Shown here: one piece after another, positions 1-8,787 of the stretch | How positions within the stretch are numbered: position 1 is the stretch's first letter | Layout of the letters: each line of letters opens with the position of its first letter | NCBI GenBank assembly: GCA_002397275.1 | Contig: DHAA01000040.1 | Location: forward strand, 40,794-104,793 | Reading direction: 5' to 3' | Length of the DNA stretch: 64,000 bases | Origin: Thermacetogenium sp. UBA4966 | GTDB taxonomy: Bacteria; Bacillota; DSM-12270; Thermacetogeniales; Thermacetogeniaceae | The notes under the pieces: generated by a model | Told to the model about the DNA's origin: nothing | The model's database searches: none | Seen by the model: only the letters and a program-made list of their open reading frames with translations | Translations under genes and position numbers: made by a program

Positions 1-1238
1 CATTTACATCAGACGATGTTGTCTTTACCTATAGCTACATGATGAAATATCTTCCGGTTAACGGCGGGTGTCCTGCCGCTGTTCAACAAGTTGAAGCAGT
101 TGATGAACAAACGATTAAAATTAAAATTAAAGAGGCAGACGTTGACTTTTTAACAAACTTATCCAGTTGGGTCATGATCCCCAAACACATCTGGGAAAAC
201 GTGACCGACCCCAATAACTTTACTGATAATTCCGCTGTAGGAACAGGCCCTTATAAATTGACCGACTACAGCAAGGAACACGGGACCTACCGCTTCGCGG
301 CCAACGCGGACTTCTGGGGAAGCAAACCCCGGGTCAATGAGATCAAATTTGTCCCTGCAGGCGAGGCTGTTCTGGCCTTCGACCAGGGGGAAATCGACCG
401 CAACAGCGTTACACCCGATATTGTATCCCGCTATGAGAACGACACCGAGTACAAAATCATGCGCTATGAAACAAGCTGGGCCTACCGCTTGTACTTCAAT
501 ATGGCGAAGCGGCCGGAACTGGCTGAAAAATCCTTCCGGCAAGCCATAGCTTACGCCATCGACCGCCGGGAGCTTGTGGATAAAATTGAACGCGGCAACG
601 CTGTGCCGGGAAGCCCGGGTGTGCTGCACCCTAATAATGAATACTACAATTCCAAGGCGGCACAGTACTCGCATGACATAAAAAAGGCCAAAGAACTGTT
701 AAACAGCCTGGGTTACAAAGACGCCGACGCAGAAGGAATTCTGAAAAACAGCCGGGGTGAGAAATTGAGTTTCCAATTGTTGTGTGATGATGGAAGCGCC
801 CGCATGGCAGAGGTAATTAAACAGCACCTTGCTGAAGCGGGTATAGAGGTTGTCATCAAATCGGTGGACATGAAAACCAGGGATGCCCGCTTCAAAGACG
901 GCGACTATGAACTGTGCATCAACGGCAGCGGCAATGGCGAGGATCTCTCAGAACTAACCAACATCAGCGGCAAGGGAAAGGCAACATCCACCACTGCTAA
1001 AACTATGGGCTACGACAATCCTGAGGTGGATAAATTATACACCGGCCAGCAAAAGGAAAAGGATCCGGAAAAGCGCAAAGAGATTATGGAAAAATTACAG
1101 AAAATAGTTGCTGAAGAAGTGCCAAAACTAACGATTTACTACACAAATTCTTTAGCTGTACATAGGCCGGCAGTGTACGACGGTTGGAGCGCCGATACTT
1201 ATCACAGCGACAGCCGTTCCAATTTTGTTGACGATTAG
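1..1238 (+). CDS. ABC transporter substrate-binding protein, family 5 (5' end outside window)
   Basis: C-terminal part of an extracellular solute-binding protein of the SBP_bac_5 (oligopeptide/nickel) family, which captures peptides or similar solutes for the importer encoded just downstream. The reading frame is open from base 3 and begins with FTSDDVVFTYSYM, a typical early-middle segment of this family, so the signal peptide and N-terminus lie upstream of the window; the ATG at 39 is internal. The segment GTGPYKLTDY and the AIAYAIDRRELV region are also characteristic. Two permeases and a double ATPase follow on the same strand. The ligand cannot be read from sequence. Confident for family, weak for substrate. 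Confidence 0.9.
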   Translation, partial: FTSDDVVFTYSYMMKYLPVNGGCPAAVQQVEAVDEQTIKIKIKEADVDFLTNLSSWVMIPKHIWENVTDPNNFTDNSAVGTGPYKLTDYSKEHGTYRFAANADFWGSKPRVNEIKFVPAGEAVLAFDQGEIDRNSVTPDIVSRYENDTEYKIMRYETSWAYRLYFNMAKRPELAEKSFRQAIAYAIDRRELVDKIERGNAVPGSPGVLHPNNEYYNSKAAQYSHDIKKAKELLNSLGYKDADAEGILKNSRGEKLSFQLLCDDGSARMAEVIKQHLAEAGIEVVIKSVDMKTRDARFKDGDYELCINGSGNGEDLSELTNISGKGKATSTTAKTMGYDNPEVDKLYTGQQKEKDPEKRKEIMEKLQKIVAEEVPKLTIYYTNSLAVHRPAVYDGWSADTYHSDSRSNFVDD

Positions 1239-1257
1239 CAAGCATGATATAAAAAAA

Positions 1258-1293
1258 TTGCCGGGCGGCCGACAAACGCCGGCCGCCCGGCAA
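1258..1293. repeat. Perfect 13-bp inverted repeat between binding protein and permease genes
   Basis: Arms 1258-1270 and 1281-1293 are exact reverse complements separated by 10 bases, giving a very stable GC-rich RNA hairpin 20 bases after the binding-protein stop codon. On the plus strand it is followed by CAAAGAAAC, not a T-run, so it is unlikely to be a full terminator. Hairpins in this position often protect the binding-protein message and lower permease expression; that role is inferred. On the minus strand it is followed by a T-run. Confidence 0.6.
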
Positions 1294-1378
1294 AGAAACA
1301 TCTCAAAAATCAATTCTTTTGGCATGGTGATCAACTTTCCTATAGAAGCTGTTGGGGAGAAATTGGAGGCTGAAGCAT

Positions 1379-2362
1379 GTGCGGCAAAAAACCCGCATGA
1401 GACTAATTGAATACGCCATCACCATATGGGTCGTCATCACACTGAATTTTCTACTCCCGCGGCTCATCCCGGGCGATCCCTTTTTAGTCCTAACTTCTCA
1501 GAGCGCTGAGGACGAGGAGATCGTCTTGAGCGAGGAGCAGCGGGAATTTCTATTCCATTATTATGGCCTGGATCAGCCGGTCTACAAACAGTATTTTATT
1601 TACCTGGGGGAACTCTTCCGGGGAAATATGGGCTTCAGTGTTTATTACAAACAGCCGGTAAGCCATATCGTTATGCATCGGCTGCCATGGACAGTTTTTA
1701 TGGTGCTCTCCTCGGTTATCTTGAGCACCCTCATCGGCACCATATTGGGGTGCTTCTCTGCCTGGCGCCGGGAAAAATGGGTTGATAAATTTCTCTTTCT
1801 CTTTATGATCTTTTTTTCAGAAATTCCCTCTTTTCTACTAGGACTCATACTTCTCTTTGTTTTTGCGGCAGGCCTTGGCCTGTTCCCGCTGGCAGGAGCG
1901 GTGACTCATTTTGCCGACTTCCAAAGCGGATGGGAAAAAGCCTGGGATGTCCTGCACCACGCATTTCTGCCTATCGCCGCTTTGACTATTTCCCATTTAG
2001 GCGGTACCTATCTGCTGGGAAGAAACAGCATGACCACGGTATTAGAAAAAGATTATCTGCGTACGGCTTGGGCAAAAGGGCTTCCCAAAAAGCGCGTCAT
2101 CTTTCGCCATGCTTTGAAAAATGCCCTGCTGCCTATCGTGACCCGTGTCTTTCTCAGCCTCGGTTCCCTTGTAGGCGGGGCTATCCTTGTAGAAAATGTA
2201 TTTTCTTATCCCGGTTTAGGAACTTTGATGAGAGAATCCGTGCGCGTTCAGGATTATCCGGTTATTCAGGGTATTTTTTTGGTCGTGACCGTCTGTGTTC
2301 TACTAGCCAACTTTTTAGCGGATGTTGTTTACAGAAAAATTGACCCCCGGGTCGGCAGTTAA
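1379..2362 (+). CDS. ABC transporter permease, DppB/OppB type
   Basis: Inner-membrane permease of the peptide/nickel importer (BPD_transp_1 family), about 327 residues. It opens with a hydrophobic segment followed by the family motif LNFLLPRLIPGDPF, contains several membrane spans, and has the EAA loop that docks on the ATPase (DYLRTAWAKGLPKKRVIFRHA). I chose the GTG at 1379 because GGAGG at 1365-1369 lies 9 bases upstream; the ATG at 1397 is the alternative. The gene sits between the binding protein and the DppC-type permease, 21 bases before the latter. Specificity is unknown. Confidence 0.88.
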   Translation: MRQKTRMRLIEYAITIWVVITLNFLLPRLIPGDPFLVLTSQSAEDEEIVLSEEQREFLFHYYGLDQPVYKQYFIYLGELFRGNMGFSVYYKQPVSHIVMHRLPWTVFMVLSSVILSTLIGTILGCFSAWRREKWVDKFLFLFMIFFSEIPSFLLGLILLFVFAAGLGLFPLAGAVTHFADFQSGWEKAWDVLHHAFLPIAALTISHLGGTYLLGRNSMTTVLEKDYLRTAWAKGLPKKRVIFRHALKNALLPIVTRVFLSLGSLVGGAILVENVFSYPGLGTLMRESVRVQDYPVIQGIFLVVTVCVLLANFLADVVYRKIDPRVGS

Positions 2363-2383
2363 GGACTATGAGGAGAAAAAACC

Positions 2384-3316
2384 ATGCCTGAAATTACAGA
2401 TTTAATGGAAACCGGCCAGGATAGTACCCTTCCCGGCGCACCTGGCGCCTTGGCGGCGAAGGCTCTGGATTTTCTGCGGAAAACGGCTAAAATCATAAAA
2501 AATTTTTCCCTGCTGGGCAAATTAAGTTTAGCAGTAATAATTTTCTTCATTGTTCTGGCTGTTTTTGCCCCATATGTTTCAGCGTATCCTTACAATTTGC
2601 CTTCCGGAAAATCGCTGGCGCCCCCGGGAGGAGGGCATCCTTTGGGAACGGATGACTTGGGTATCGATATTTGGGCGCAGCTGTGCCGCGGAGCAAAAAT
2701 CAGCCTGATCGTCGGTCTGGGGACAGCCCTTCTGGCAGGTCTCGGCGGCGGTTTGCTCGGAATCATCTCAGGCTATGTCGGCGGCATACTGGATAAATTT
2801 TTAATGCGACTGATCGATATCATGCTTGTCATTCCTGACTTTCCGGTGATGATCCTGCTGGCGGCCTTTTTGGGCCCCAGCCTAATTAACATTATTATCG
2901 TCCTGGCTTTGTTCTCCTGGGTTTCCTCCGCCAGGATAGCACGCTCACAGATCCTGATGCTCAAGGAGAAAACCTATATCAAGTCAGCGGAACTGTACGG
3001 GGCGGGCGCCTGGTATCTGATGTGGAAGCACTTTCTGCCGGAGATTTTTCCGCTTATTGCCGTGCAGATGATCAGGCTGACAGGAAGAGCGATCATATCG
3101 GAGGCTGGGCTGTCCTTTTTAGGGCTGGGCGACCCTACCTCAAAGAGTTGGGGGCTGATCATACACTATGCCACAAGCTTCAAGGGGATTTACTTTACTG
3201 AATTTTGGAAATGGTGGCTGCTCTACCCGTGGCTTTTCTTAACCGCGATGGTAACTTCTCTGGCCTTTATCAGCCGCGAACTCGAGCAAGTCGCCGACCC
3301 GCGTGTCAAAAGATAA
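2384..3316 (+). CDS. ABC transporter permease, DppC/OppC type
   Basis: Second inner-membrane permease of the importer, 310 residues. It carries the DppC-type periplasmic signature HPLGTDDLGIDIWAQ near residues 85-100 and the EAA loop KSAELYGAGAWYLMWKHFLP near 200. The N-terminus has a roughly 40-residue cytoplasmic stretch before the first membrane span, usual for this subunit. The ATG is preceded by GAGGAG at good spacing. It should pair with the upstream DppB-type permease; the ATPase gene starts 18 bases downstream. Confidence 0.9.
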   Translation: MPEITDLMETGQDSTLPGAPGALAAKALDFLRKTAKIIKNFSLLGKLSLAVIIFFIVLAVFAPYVSAYPYNLPSGKSLAPPGGGHPLGTDDLGIDIWAQLCRGAKISLIVGLGTALLAGLGGGLLGIISGYVGGILDKFLMRLIDIMLVIPDFPVMILLAAFLGPSLINIIIVLALFSWVSSARIARSQILMLKEKTYIKSAELYGAGAWYLMWKHFLPEIFPLIAVQMIRLTGRAIISEAGLSFLGLGDPTSKSWGLIIHYATSFKGIYFTEFWKWWLLYPWLFLTAMVTSLAFISRELEQVADPRVKR

Positions 3317-3334
3317 TTTTTGGGAGGTATCATT

Positions 3335-5059
3335 TTGACTGCTGAAAGCACATCTCTCTTGTTAGTCAACGAGCTATCCATTACCTACAACGGTGTTAGC
3401 CCACCGGTCAAAGCGGTTAACAATATATCCTTAAAGCTCAAAAAAGGTGAGAACTTAGGTATCATAGGCGAATCCGGGTGCGGCAAAAGCACGCTGGCTT
3501 TAGGAATAATGGGCTTAATAAAAAACGGTAGCGTTAAAGGCAACATCCTTTACAAGGATCTCAACCTGGTCGGCCTGCCGGATGACAAACTGAGACACTA
3601 CCGCTGGAAAGAGATCGCCATGATGTTCCAAAACTCCCTGGATATTCTAAACCCAGTCTTAACTGTTGAAGAACAAGTAGGAGAACCGCTGCGCTTTCAC
3701 TGCCATTTGACACCTCAAGAGATCGATGAACGAGTGGTTCACACACTGGAGATGGTCGGCCTCGATCCCGCATGGCGGACCGCTTACCCCCATCAACTCT
3801 CCGGAGGAATGAGGCAGCGTGTGCTGCTGGCCATGGCTCTGATCTGTGAACCGGAGCTGTTGATCGTCGACGAACCCACCACGGCGTTGGACGCGGCCAG
3901 TAAAAATGACATCTTTGAACTTTTGCAAAACCTGCAGAAGCAGTTGAACTTTGCTATGATCCTGATCTCCCACGACGTGGCCTTCGTTTCTCAGCTCACC
4001 TCCATGCTGATCACCATGTACTGCGGTCAGGCGGTAGAGTACGGGAGAACATCGGATGTCTTGAAAAACCCCATGCACTGTTACACCAGGGGGTTGCTCA
4101 ATTCATCCCCCCAGTTCTTCAAATATAAAGACCTGTGGGGCATCAGCGGAGAACCGCCGGGGGAAGGCGCCCCGCTCAAGGGCTGCCCTTTCGCCCCGCG
4201 CTGCTGTCAGTCTGCGGAGGGCTGCGGGAAATCCAGGCCGCAGCTGCGCTACGTCGCTCTCGAGCGCCGGGTGGCCTGTCACAAGGGAGGGATCGAAACC
4301 TTCCTCAAAGCGGAAGGGATCAAGAAAAATTATCGCGTCGGTGAAAAGTCCATCGAGGCGGTAAGAGGCGCGGATCTGGAGATCAGGAGCGGCGAGGTCG
4401 TCGCCCTGGTCGGCGAGTCCGGCTCAGGGAAATCAACCCTGGCTCATATCCTGGCGGGGGTTCTCCCCGCTGATGAGGGCAGCGTCTTTTTCCGAGGGAA
4501 AAAGGTGGAGAACCACTGGGCCACCAAGATGATCGGGGGTATGCAGATCATCTTTCAGGATCCCTTTTCCGCCACCAGCCACAGAATGCAGGTACTGGAC
4601 GTGGTTAAAGAACCGCTGGAGATCATGAAATGGAAGAGCACCGCGGAGCGTAATAAAGCGGCAGGCGAGGCGCTGCAGGCGGTACGCCTTCCCGTAACTC
4701 CGGAATTTTTGCAGCGCTATTGTTACAGTCTGAGCGGCGGCCAGCGGCAGCGGGTGGCTATCGCCAGAGCCCTGATCACCAGACCCAATTTGGTGATCGC
4801 TGATGAGATCACCTCTATGCTTGACCCCTCCAATCAGGCCAACATCCTGCGTGAGCTGAAAGGGCTCCAGAACAGGTTCGGCTTCGCTATGCTCTACATC
4901 ACCCACGAACTGCACCTGGCCCGCAAGGTTTCCGATAAGGTTTATGTGATGCACCGGGGGGAAATCGTGGAAAAGGGCAGTTCCAGCGTTATCTTCGAAA
5001 AGCCGGAGCACTTTTTCACCAAGCAGTTGTTTAAGGAAGCCTTCCGTAGCAGCGGATAG
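3335..5059 (+). CDS. Fused double ABC ATPase of peptide/nickel importer (DppD-DppF type)
   Basis: Energises the importer by ATP hydrolysis on the cytoplasmic face. About 574 residues holding two complete ABC domains: Walker A GESGCGKST at about 45-53 with signature LSGGMRQR and Walker B ending VDEPTTALD, then Walker A GESGSGKST at about 360 with LSGGQRQR and a second Walker B (ADEITSMLD). Between them lies the cysteine-rich oligopeptide C-terminal segment (CPFAPRCCQSAEGCGKSRPQ). In most relatives DppD and DppF are separate genes, so this is a natural fusion. The TTG at 3335 is chosen because GGGAGGT at 3322-3328 precedes it; the TTG at 3320 overlaps that ribosome site. A terminator follows at 5119. 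Confidence 0.92.
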   Translation: MTAESTSLLLVNELSITYNGVSPPVKAVNNISLKLKKGENLGIIGESGCGKSTLALGIMGLIKNGSVKGNILYKDLNLVGLPDDKLRHYRWKEIAMMFQNSLDILNPVLTVEEQVGEPLRFHCHLTPQEIDERVVHTLEMVGLDPAWRTAYPHQLSGGMRQRVLLAMALICEPELLIVDEPTTALDAASKNDIFELLQNLQKQLNFAMILISHDVAFVSQLTSMLITMYCGQAVEYGRTSDVLKNPMHCYTRGLLNSSPQFFKYKDLWGISGEPPGEGAPLKGCPFAPRCCQSAEGCGKSRPQLRYVALERRVACHKGGIETFLKAEGIKKNYRVGEKSIEAVRGADLEIRSGEVVALVGESGSGKSTLAHILAGVLPADEGSVFFRGKKVENHWATKMIGGMQIIFQDPFSATSHRMQVLDVVKEPLEIMKWKSTAERNKAAGEALQAVRLPVTPEFLQRYCYSLSGGQRQRVAIARALITRPNLVIADEITSMLDPSNQANILRELKGLQNRFGFAMLYITHELHLARKVSDKVYVMHRGEIVEKGSSSVIFEKPEHFFTKQLFKEAFRSSG

Positions 5060-5118
5060 CATGACTGCGCTTCCTACCTTTGCCGACAGCCTGGAAATAG
5101 ATCGGTTGTTCGGCGGGC

Positions 5119-5163
5119 GCCTGCCATTCGGAGACAGAGGAAAACCGAAGGGCAGGCTTTTTG
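5119..5163 (+). terminator. Rho-independent terminator after the ABC importer operon
   Basis: GCCTGCC at 5119-5125 pairs with GGCAGGC at 5151-5157, extended by TTCGG/CCGAA inside the stem, and is followed by five T. It lies 60 bases after the ATPase stop. The rest of the 5060-5346 gap shows nothing I can name apart from the promoter-proximal region of the sigma factor gene. Confidence 0.8.
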
Positions 5164-5346
5164 TGCTCTCCGCCGCCGGCCGCTAACAAGGAGGGGCCGG
5201 CTGTACCCTATGCATGCCAAAGGCTGACCTCAACGATTTTTTTAGCAGGTATCGCGTAAACAAAACAGAAATGCCTACAGGATATGTAAGATTAGAGTTG
5301 CTCCGGCGTAGTTAATATAGAGCCGATTCCGGAAGAGGCGAAAGAT

Positions 5347-5931
5347 GTGGAGGAAAAGACAACTGATCAGGAACTGGCGCGGCGTGCTCTGGCAGGGGAA
5401 GCGAGCGCCTTTGAGGAGATTGTGATCCGCTATCAGCAGGCGGTCTTCGGGGTTGTCTTCCGCCTTTTGAGGAATCAAGAGGAGGCTGAAGACATCGCCC
5501 AGGAAAGCTTTATCAAGTGCTACCAAAATCTTGACAAGTTTGATCAACAGCGGCCCTTTGCGCCCTGGATCTGCCGCATCGCCGGCAACCTGGCTTTGAG
5601 CAGGCTGCGGCAGCTGAAAAGGCGCCGCTTTCTGCCCTGGGAGCAGGTATCCTTTGAGGTCGCGGACCTCACAGCCGCAGACCCTGCCGAGGCGCTGGAG
5701 AAAAACGAGATCAAACAAAAAGTCGCGGACTGCATAAAACAGCTGAAGCCTCTTGATCAACTGGTTGTTTTTCTTCGCTATTATAAGGAATTCAGTTACG
5801 ACGAAATAGCATACATACTACAGACAAGGCGCAACAATGTGGAAGTACGCTTACACCGCGCCCGCAAAAAGCTGCACCGGATCTTTGAGGAAAACCAGGA
5901 GGTGGAAAGATGCTCACCTGCAGGGAAGTAG
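5347..5931 (+). CDS. ECF-type RNA polymerase sigma factor (sigma-70 family)
   Basis: Alternative sigma factor of 194 residues that would direct RNA polymerase to a small regulon. Region 2 is seen at about 15-85 (RYQQAVFGVVFRLLRNQEEAEDIAQESF, then the FAPWICRIAGNLALSRLR segment) and region 4 at about 130-180 (FLRYYKEFSYDEIAYIL followed by EVRLHRARKKL), with no region 1 or 3. Start: GTG at 5347 with GGAAGAGG about 8 bases upstream. It overlaps the zinc-finger anti-sigma gene by 22 bases, the usual sign of a sigma/anti-sigma pair, and is probably autoregulated. Confidence 0.92.
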   Translation: MEEKTTDQELARRALAGEASAFEEIVIRYQQAVFGVVFRLLRNQEEAEDIAQESFIKCYQNLDKFDQQRPFAPWICRIAGNLALSRLRQLKRRRFLPWEQVSFEVADLTAADPAEALEKNEIKQKVADCIKQLKPLDQLVVFLRYYKEFSYDEIAYILQTRRNNVEVRLHRARKKLHRIFEENQEVERCSPAGK

Positions 5932-6713
5932 AAGGGCTCCTTGACCTTTATCTGGATCAAGAACTCGATACCTTGACGAGTGAAAGATGCGCTCAGCACC
6001 TGCGCCGCTGTTCACGGTGCAGGGCGCTGCTGCAGTCAAAAGAGGAAGAAGCGGAGCTGATCCGCGGCTGTTTCCCGTCGCCGCAGCCGCCCCCTGACTT
6101 CAGCAAAGGGGTTATGGCCAAACTATCTGCCCGCAAACAAGAATCCCAGGCGCCTCGCTCTAACATTTTGAGGAGGTTCAGGGTGACGCCGTTAATCGCC
6201 GCGGCGATGCTCATCTTCGTTTTCTTTGAAGCATACTCCACCGGCCATTTGCCTTTCTCTACACAAGGCAAGCAGGAAATAATAAGAGAGCCTTACATCC
6301 AGGATGACGCGGCCTCCGACTACAATACGCAACTCCAGAACGGCATGAGCGACGCCGACAGCCTGGACAGCGGAACAAATTCTAAGTCGCTTTCCTCTCC
6401 AACCCCTGATTTCACCCCCGGCTATTTACCCCAGGGTTTTATACAGGAAAACGGCTCTGTCGCCGGCAGTCCGGGCGGTGAAGAGCAGGAAGAATCGGTA
6501 GACTATACATACCGCAACCCGCAAACAGGAGCCTCTATCAATATACAGATCACAAGGGTCGCTTCCGGGGCGACAGCAACAAATGAAGAACGTGCAACAG
6601 AGGCCGCGGATGTCTCTTTCTTCGCTGAGAAAGACGGGCGGCATTACCTGATCAGGATCAGCGGGGATATCTCTTCAGAGGAACTGAAGAAGATAGCAAG
6701 CTCTTTAAAATAA
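5910..6713 (+). CDS. Membrane-bound anti-sigma factor with zinc-finger (zf-HC2) domain
   Basis: Predicted to hold the upstream ECF sigma factor at the membrane until a signal arrives. The N-terminus shows the anti-sigma zinc-finger pattern (HLRRCSRC, with an earlier Cys at residue 4), followed by one membrane span near 92-110 (VTPLIAAAMLIFVFFEAY) and an extracytoplasmic region of about 150 residues rich in Ser, Gly and acidic residues, ending in a compact DUF4367-like segment. AGGAGGTGG precedes the ATG. 267 residues. The signal sensed is unknown. Confidence 0.85.
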   Translation: MLTCREVEGLLDLYLDQELDTLTSERCAQHLRRCSRCRALLQSKEEEAELIRGCFPSPQPPPDFSKGVMAKLSARKQESQAPRSNILRRFRVTPLIAAAMLIFVFFEAYSTGHLPFSTQGKQEIIREPYIQDDAASDYNTQLQNGMSDADSLDSGTNSKSLSSPTPDFTPGYLPQGFIQENGSVAGSPGGEEQEESVDYTYRNPQTGASINIQITRVASGATATNEERATEAADVSFFAEKDGRHYLIRISGDISSEELKKIASSLK

Positions 6714-6789
6714 CAATGTATTTACCGGCGTCACGACAACTTTTTGGGCATCTTTGTCCTCGGGCACTAAGGAAAGGAGAGTTATTGCC

Positions 6790-7551
6790 ATGAAGATTAA
6801 AAAAAGCGTTTTTTCGATTATGATCGCCATCTGCCTTATCGGAGGCGCACTGTTGGGGGCGGTCCTCACCGGGAGGCCGTCTGTCGGCGAAGCGGACAGC
6901 AAACAGGCGAAGATCACAGCTACAGGAACAGGCATAGTAAACACCAAGCCGGATCAGGCCAAGATAAGCCTGGGCGTTCTGACAACCGCTCCTAACGCTG
7001 AAAAAGCACAGCAGCAAAACGCAGCGCTTGTCAACAAGGTAAACGACGCCTTGAGCAAAGCGGGCATCGCCAAGGACAAGATGGAAACTAAAGGCTATTC
7101 GATTTGGCCGGAGTACAATTATCCCAAGGACGGTGATAATAAACCTCCTACCATTTCCTCTTACCGCTGCAGCAACACCCTGATCGTCACTGTCGACGAC
7201 ATCAAAAAAGCAGGAGAGCTAATCGATAAAGCGGTCGCCGCGGGCGCCAACCAGGTAGAGAATATCCAATTCCAGAAAAAAGACCCGGCGCCTCAGCAGC
7301 GGGAAGCGCTGCAGAAGGGCTGTAAGGAGGCGCGGCTTAAAGCCGAAGCCATGGCCAAGGGACTGGGAGTGAAGCTGGGAGAGATAGCCTCGGTTGAGGA
7401 AAGCAGCGCGGCCGTTCCCCTTTCTCAGAATCGGTACGGCAGTATGATGAAAGACGAAGCCAACGCGGACCTGGGCTCCGCCTCCACCGACATCCAGCCC
7501 GGAGAACTGGAGGTCAGCGCCACGGTCACCGTAGTTTTCAACATCAAGTGA
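6790..7551 (+). CDS. Exported SIMPL (DUF541) domain protein
   Basis: Secreted or membrane-tethered protein of about 253 residues with an N-terminal signal or anchor segment (KKSVFSIMIAICLIGGALLGAV). The rest matches the SIMPL family: ITATGTGIVNTKPDQAKISLGV at the start and LEVSATVTVVFNI at the end. Family members occur in cell-envelope contexts and their biochemical role is poorly known. The ATG at 6790 has AAGGAGAG upstream and puts the signal peptide at the N-terminus; upstream in-frame starts do not. It follows the sigma/anti-sigma genes by 76 bases and may be a regulon member. Confidence 0.85.
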   Translation: MKIKKSVFSIMIAICLIGGALLGAVLTGRPSVGEADSKQAKITATGTGIVNTKPDQAKISLGVLTTAPNAEKAQQQNAALVNKVNDALSKAGIAKDKMETKGYSIWPEYNYPKDGDNKPPTISSYRCSNTLIVTVDDIKKAGELIDKAVAAGANQVENIQFQKKDPAPQQREALQKGCKEARLKAEAMAKGLGVKLGEIASVEESSAAVPLSQNRYGSMMKDEANADLGSASTDIQPGELEVSATVTVVFNIK

Positions 7552-7597
7552 TCAGAAAAATAGACGCTCATGAAGCTTCTCTTCACTGCTTTCAGGG

Positions 7598-7720
7598 TAG
7601 TGGCCGGCCGGATTCCAGCGAGGCGACTTTTATGGAGTTCCGGGTCACGGCATCAGGCGCAGCGAAGATACCGGTTAATTTGGAAGTTGGAGGTCAGAGG
7701 TTGGATGTTAGAAACATCCA
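7598..7720. repeat. Degenerate intergenic repeat (copy 1)
   Basis: Within the 311-base gap 7552-7862. The stretch GGAAGTTGGAGGTCAGAGG at about 7682 resembles stretches near 10787 and 63450, and the CCGGATTCCAGCGAGGCGAC segment near 7608 closely resembles 63473-63493. It is non-coding and AG-rich with a short period. No gene is seen in the rest of the gap. Confidence 0.45.
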
Positions 7721-7862
7721 GTCATAGCCGGACCTGTTGCATAGCCAAGATGTCTGTCCGGGACGTAATAGGGAGCGAGCGGAATCCACCGACAACGGTG
7801 AAAGGAGGAAATAAGCGTTCGACAGCGAACCTTCTTGATATAAACCTTTGGAGAGGCGAGGT

Positions 7863-8771
7863 ATGTTGGCGGTAATCGAATCCAAAATCCGACGCGGGCT
7901 TGCCCGGCTGAAACTCTACGGCGACCTGGTGATGTTCAGCCACAGTCTGTTTGCCCTTCCCTTCGGCTTGATGGGAATGCTGCTGGCCGCGGACGGGCTT
8001 CCTGCGGGGCGGACTTTTTTCTGGGTCATCGTCGCCCTTGTGGGAGCGCGCAATGCCGCCAATGCCCTGAACAGGCTGATCGACGCCCGCTTCGATGCCT
8101 GGAACCCCCGGACCGCGCACAGACACCTGCCCCGGGGGCTTGTATCCGGAGGAGAGGTTCTCATCCTGAGCGTCCTTGGTTTCGCGCTGCTTCTGCTGGC
8201 TTCCTGGCAGCTGAATCCCCTCTGTTTGCAGCTTGCCCCGCTGGCGCTTCTGCTGTTGGTCATCTATTCATATACGAAGAGATTTACCTGGGCCTGCCAT
8301 CTGGTTCTGGGTTTCTGCTGCGGGATCGCTCCCACCGCCGGCTGGCTGGCGGTCACCGGAAAATTCGCCCTGCCCCCCATGCTTTTGAGCGCCGCGGTGA
8401 TGTGCTGGGTGGCGGGATTCGATATTATCTATGCCACTCAGGACGCAGAATTCGACAGAAAAGCAGGCCTTTACGCCGTTCCCGCCAGATTCGGCGTTCC
8501 CATGGCCTTAAAAATAGCCAAAACGCTGCACCTCGCCGTTATATTTTTTTTGCTGCTGGCGCCGCTTTTCTCCGCCCCTCCCCACGCTGTGCCCGGTGTT
8601 TTTTATTACCTGGGCGTGGCCGCGGCGGCAGGGCTGCTCTGCTGGGAGCATCTGCTGGTAAATCCCGGAGATCTGAAGAAGGTAACCACCGCGGCCTATA
8701 CGGTAAACCAGATTATTGGGGTTACGCTATTGGCCTTTACAATAATTGATCTGTTTATTACAAAGATCTGA
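7863..8771 (+). CDS. UbiA-family prenyltransferase (4-hydroxybenzoate/menaquinone type)
   Basis: Integral membrane enzyme attaching a polyprenyl chain to an aromatic acceptor, probably in menaquinone synthesis. About 302 residues with eight or nine hydrophobic spans. The two Asp-rich metal/diphosphate motifs are visible: NRLIDARFDAWNPRT near residues 77-91 and YATQDAEFDRKAGLYAVPA near 190-210, matching the UbiA/MqnP-like subgroup. Start ATG 7863 with GGAGAGG 6 bases upstream. A U32 gene follows within 20 bases, implying co-transcription. The acceptor cannot be read from sequence, and no other mqn/men gene is in the window. Confidence 0.85.
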   Translation: MLAVIESKIRRGLARLKLYGDLVMFSHSLFALPFGLMGMLLAADGLPAGRTFFWVIVALVGARNAANALNRLIDARFDAWNPRTAHRHLPRGLVSGGEVLILSVLGFALLLLASWQLNPLCLQLAPLALLLLVIYSYTKRFTWACHLVLGFCCGIAPTAGWLAVTGKFALPPMLLSAAVMCWVAGFDIIYATQDAEFDRKAGLYAVPARFGVPMALKIAKTLHLAVIFFLLLAPLFSAPPHAVPGVFYYLGVAAAAGLLCWEHLLVNPGDLKKVTTAAYTVNQIIGVTLLAFTIIDLFITKI

Positions 8772-8787
8772 AAACGGGGGTAAAAAA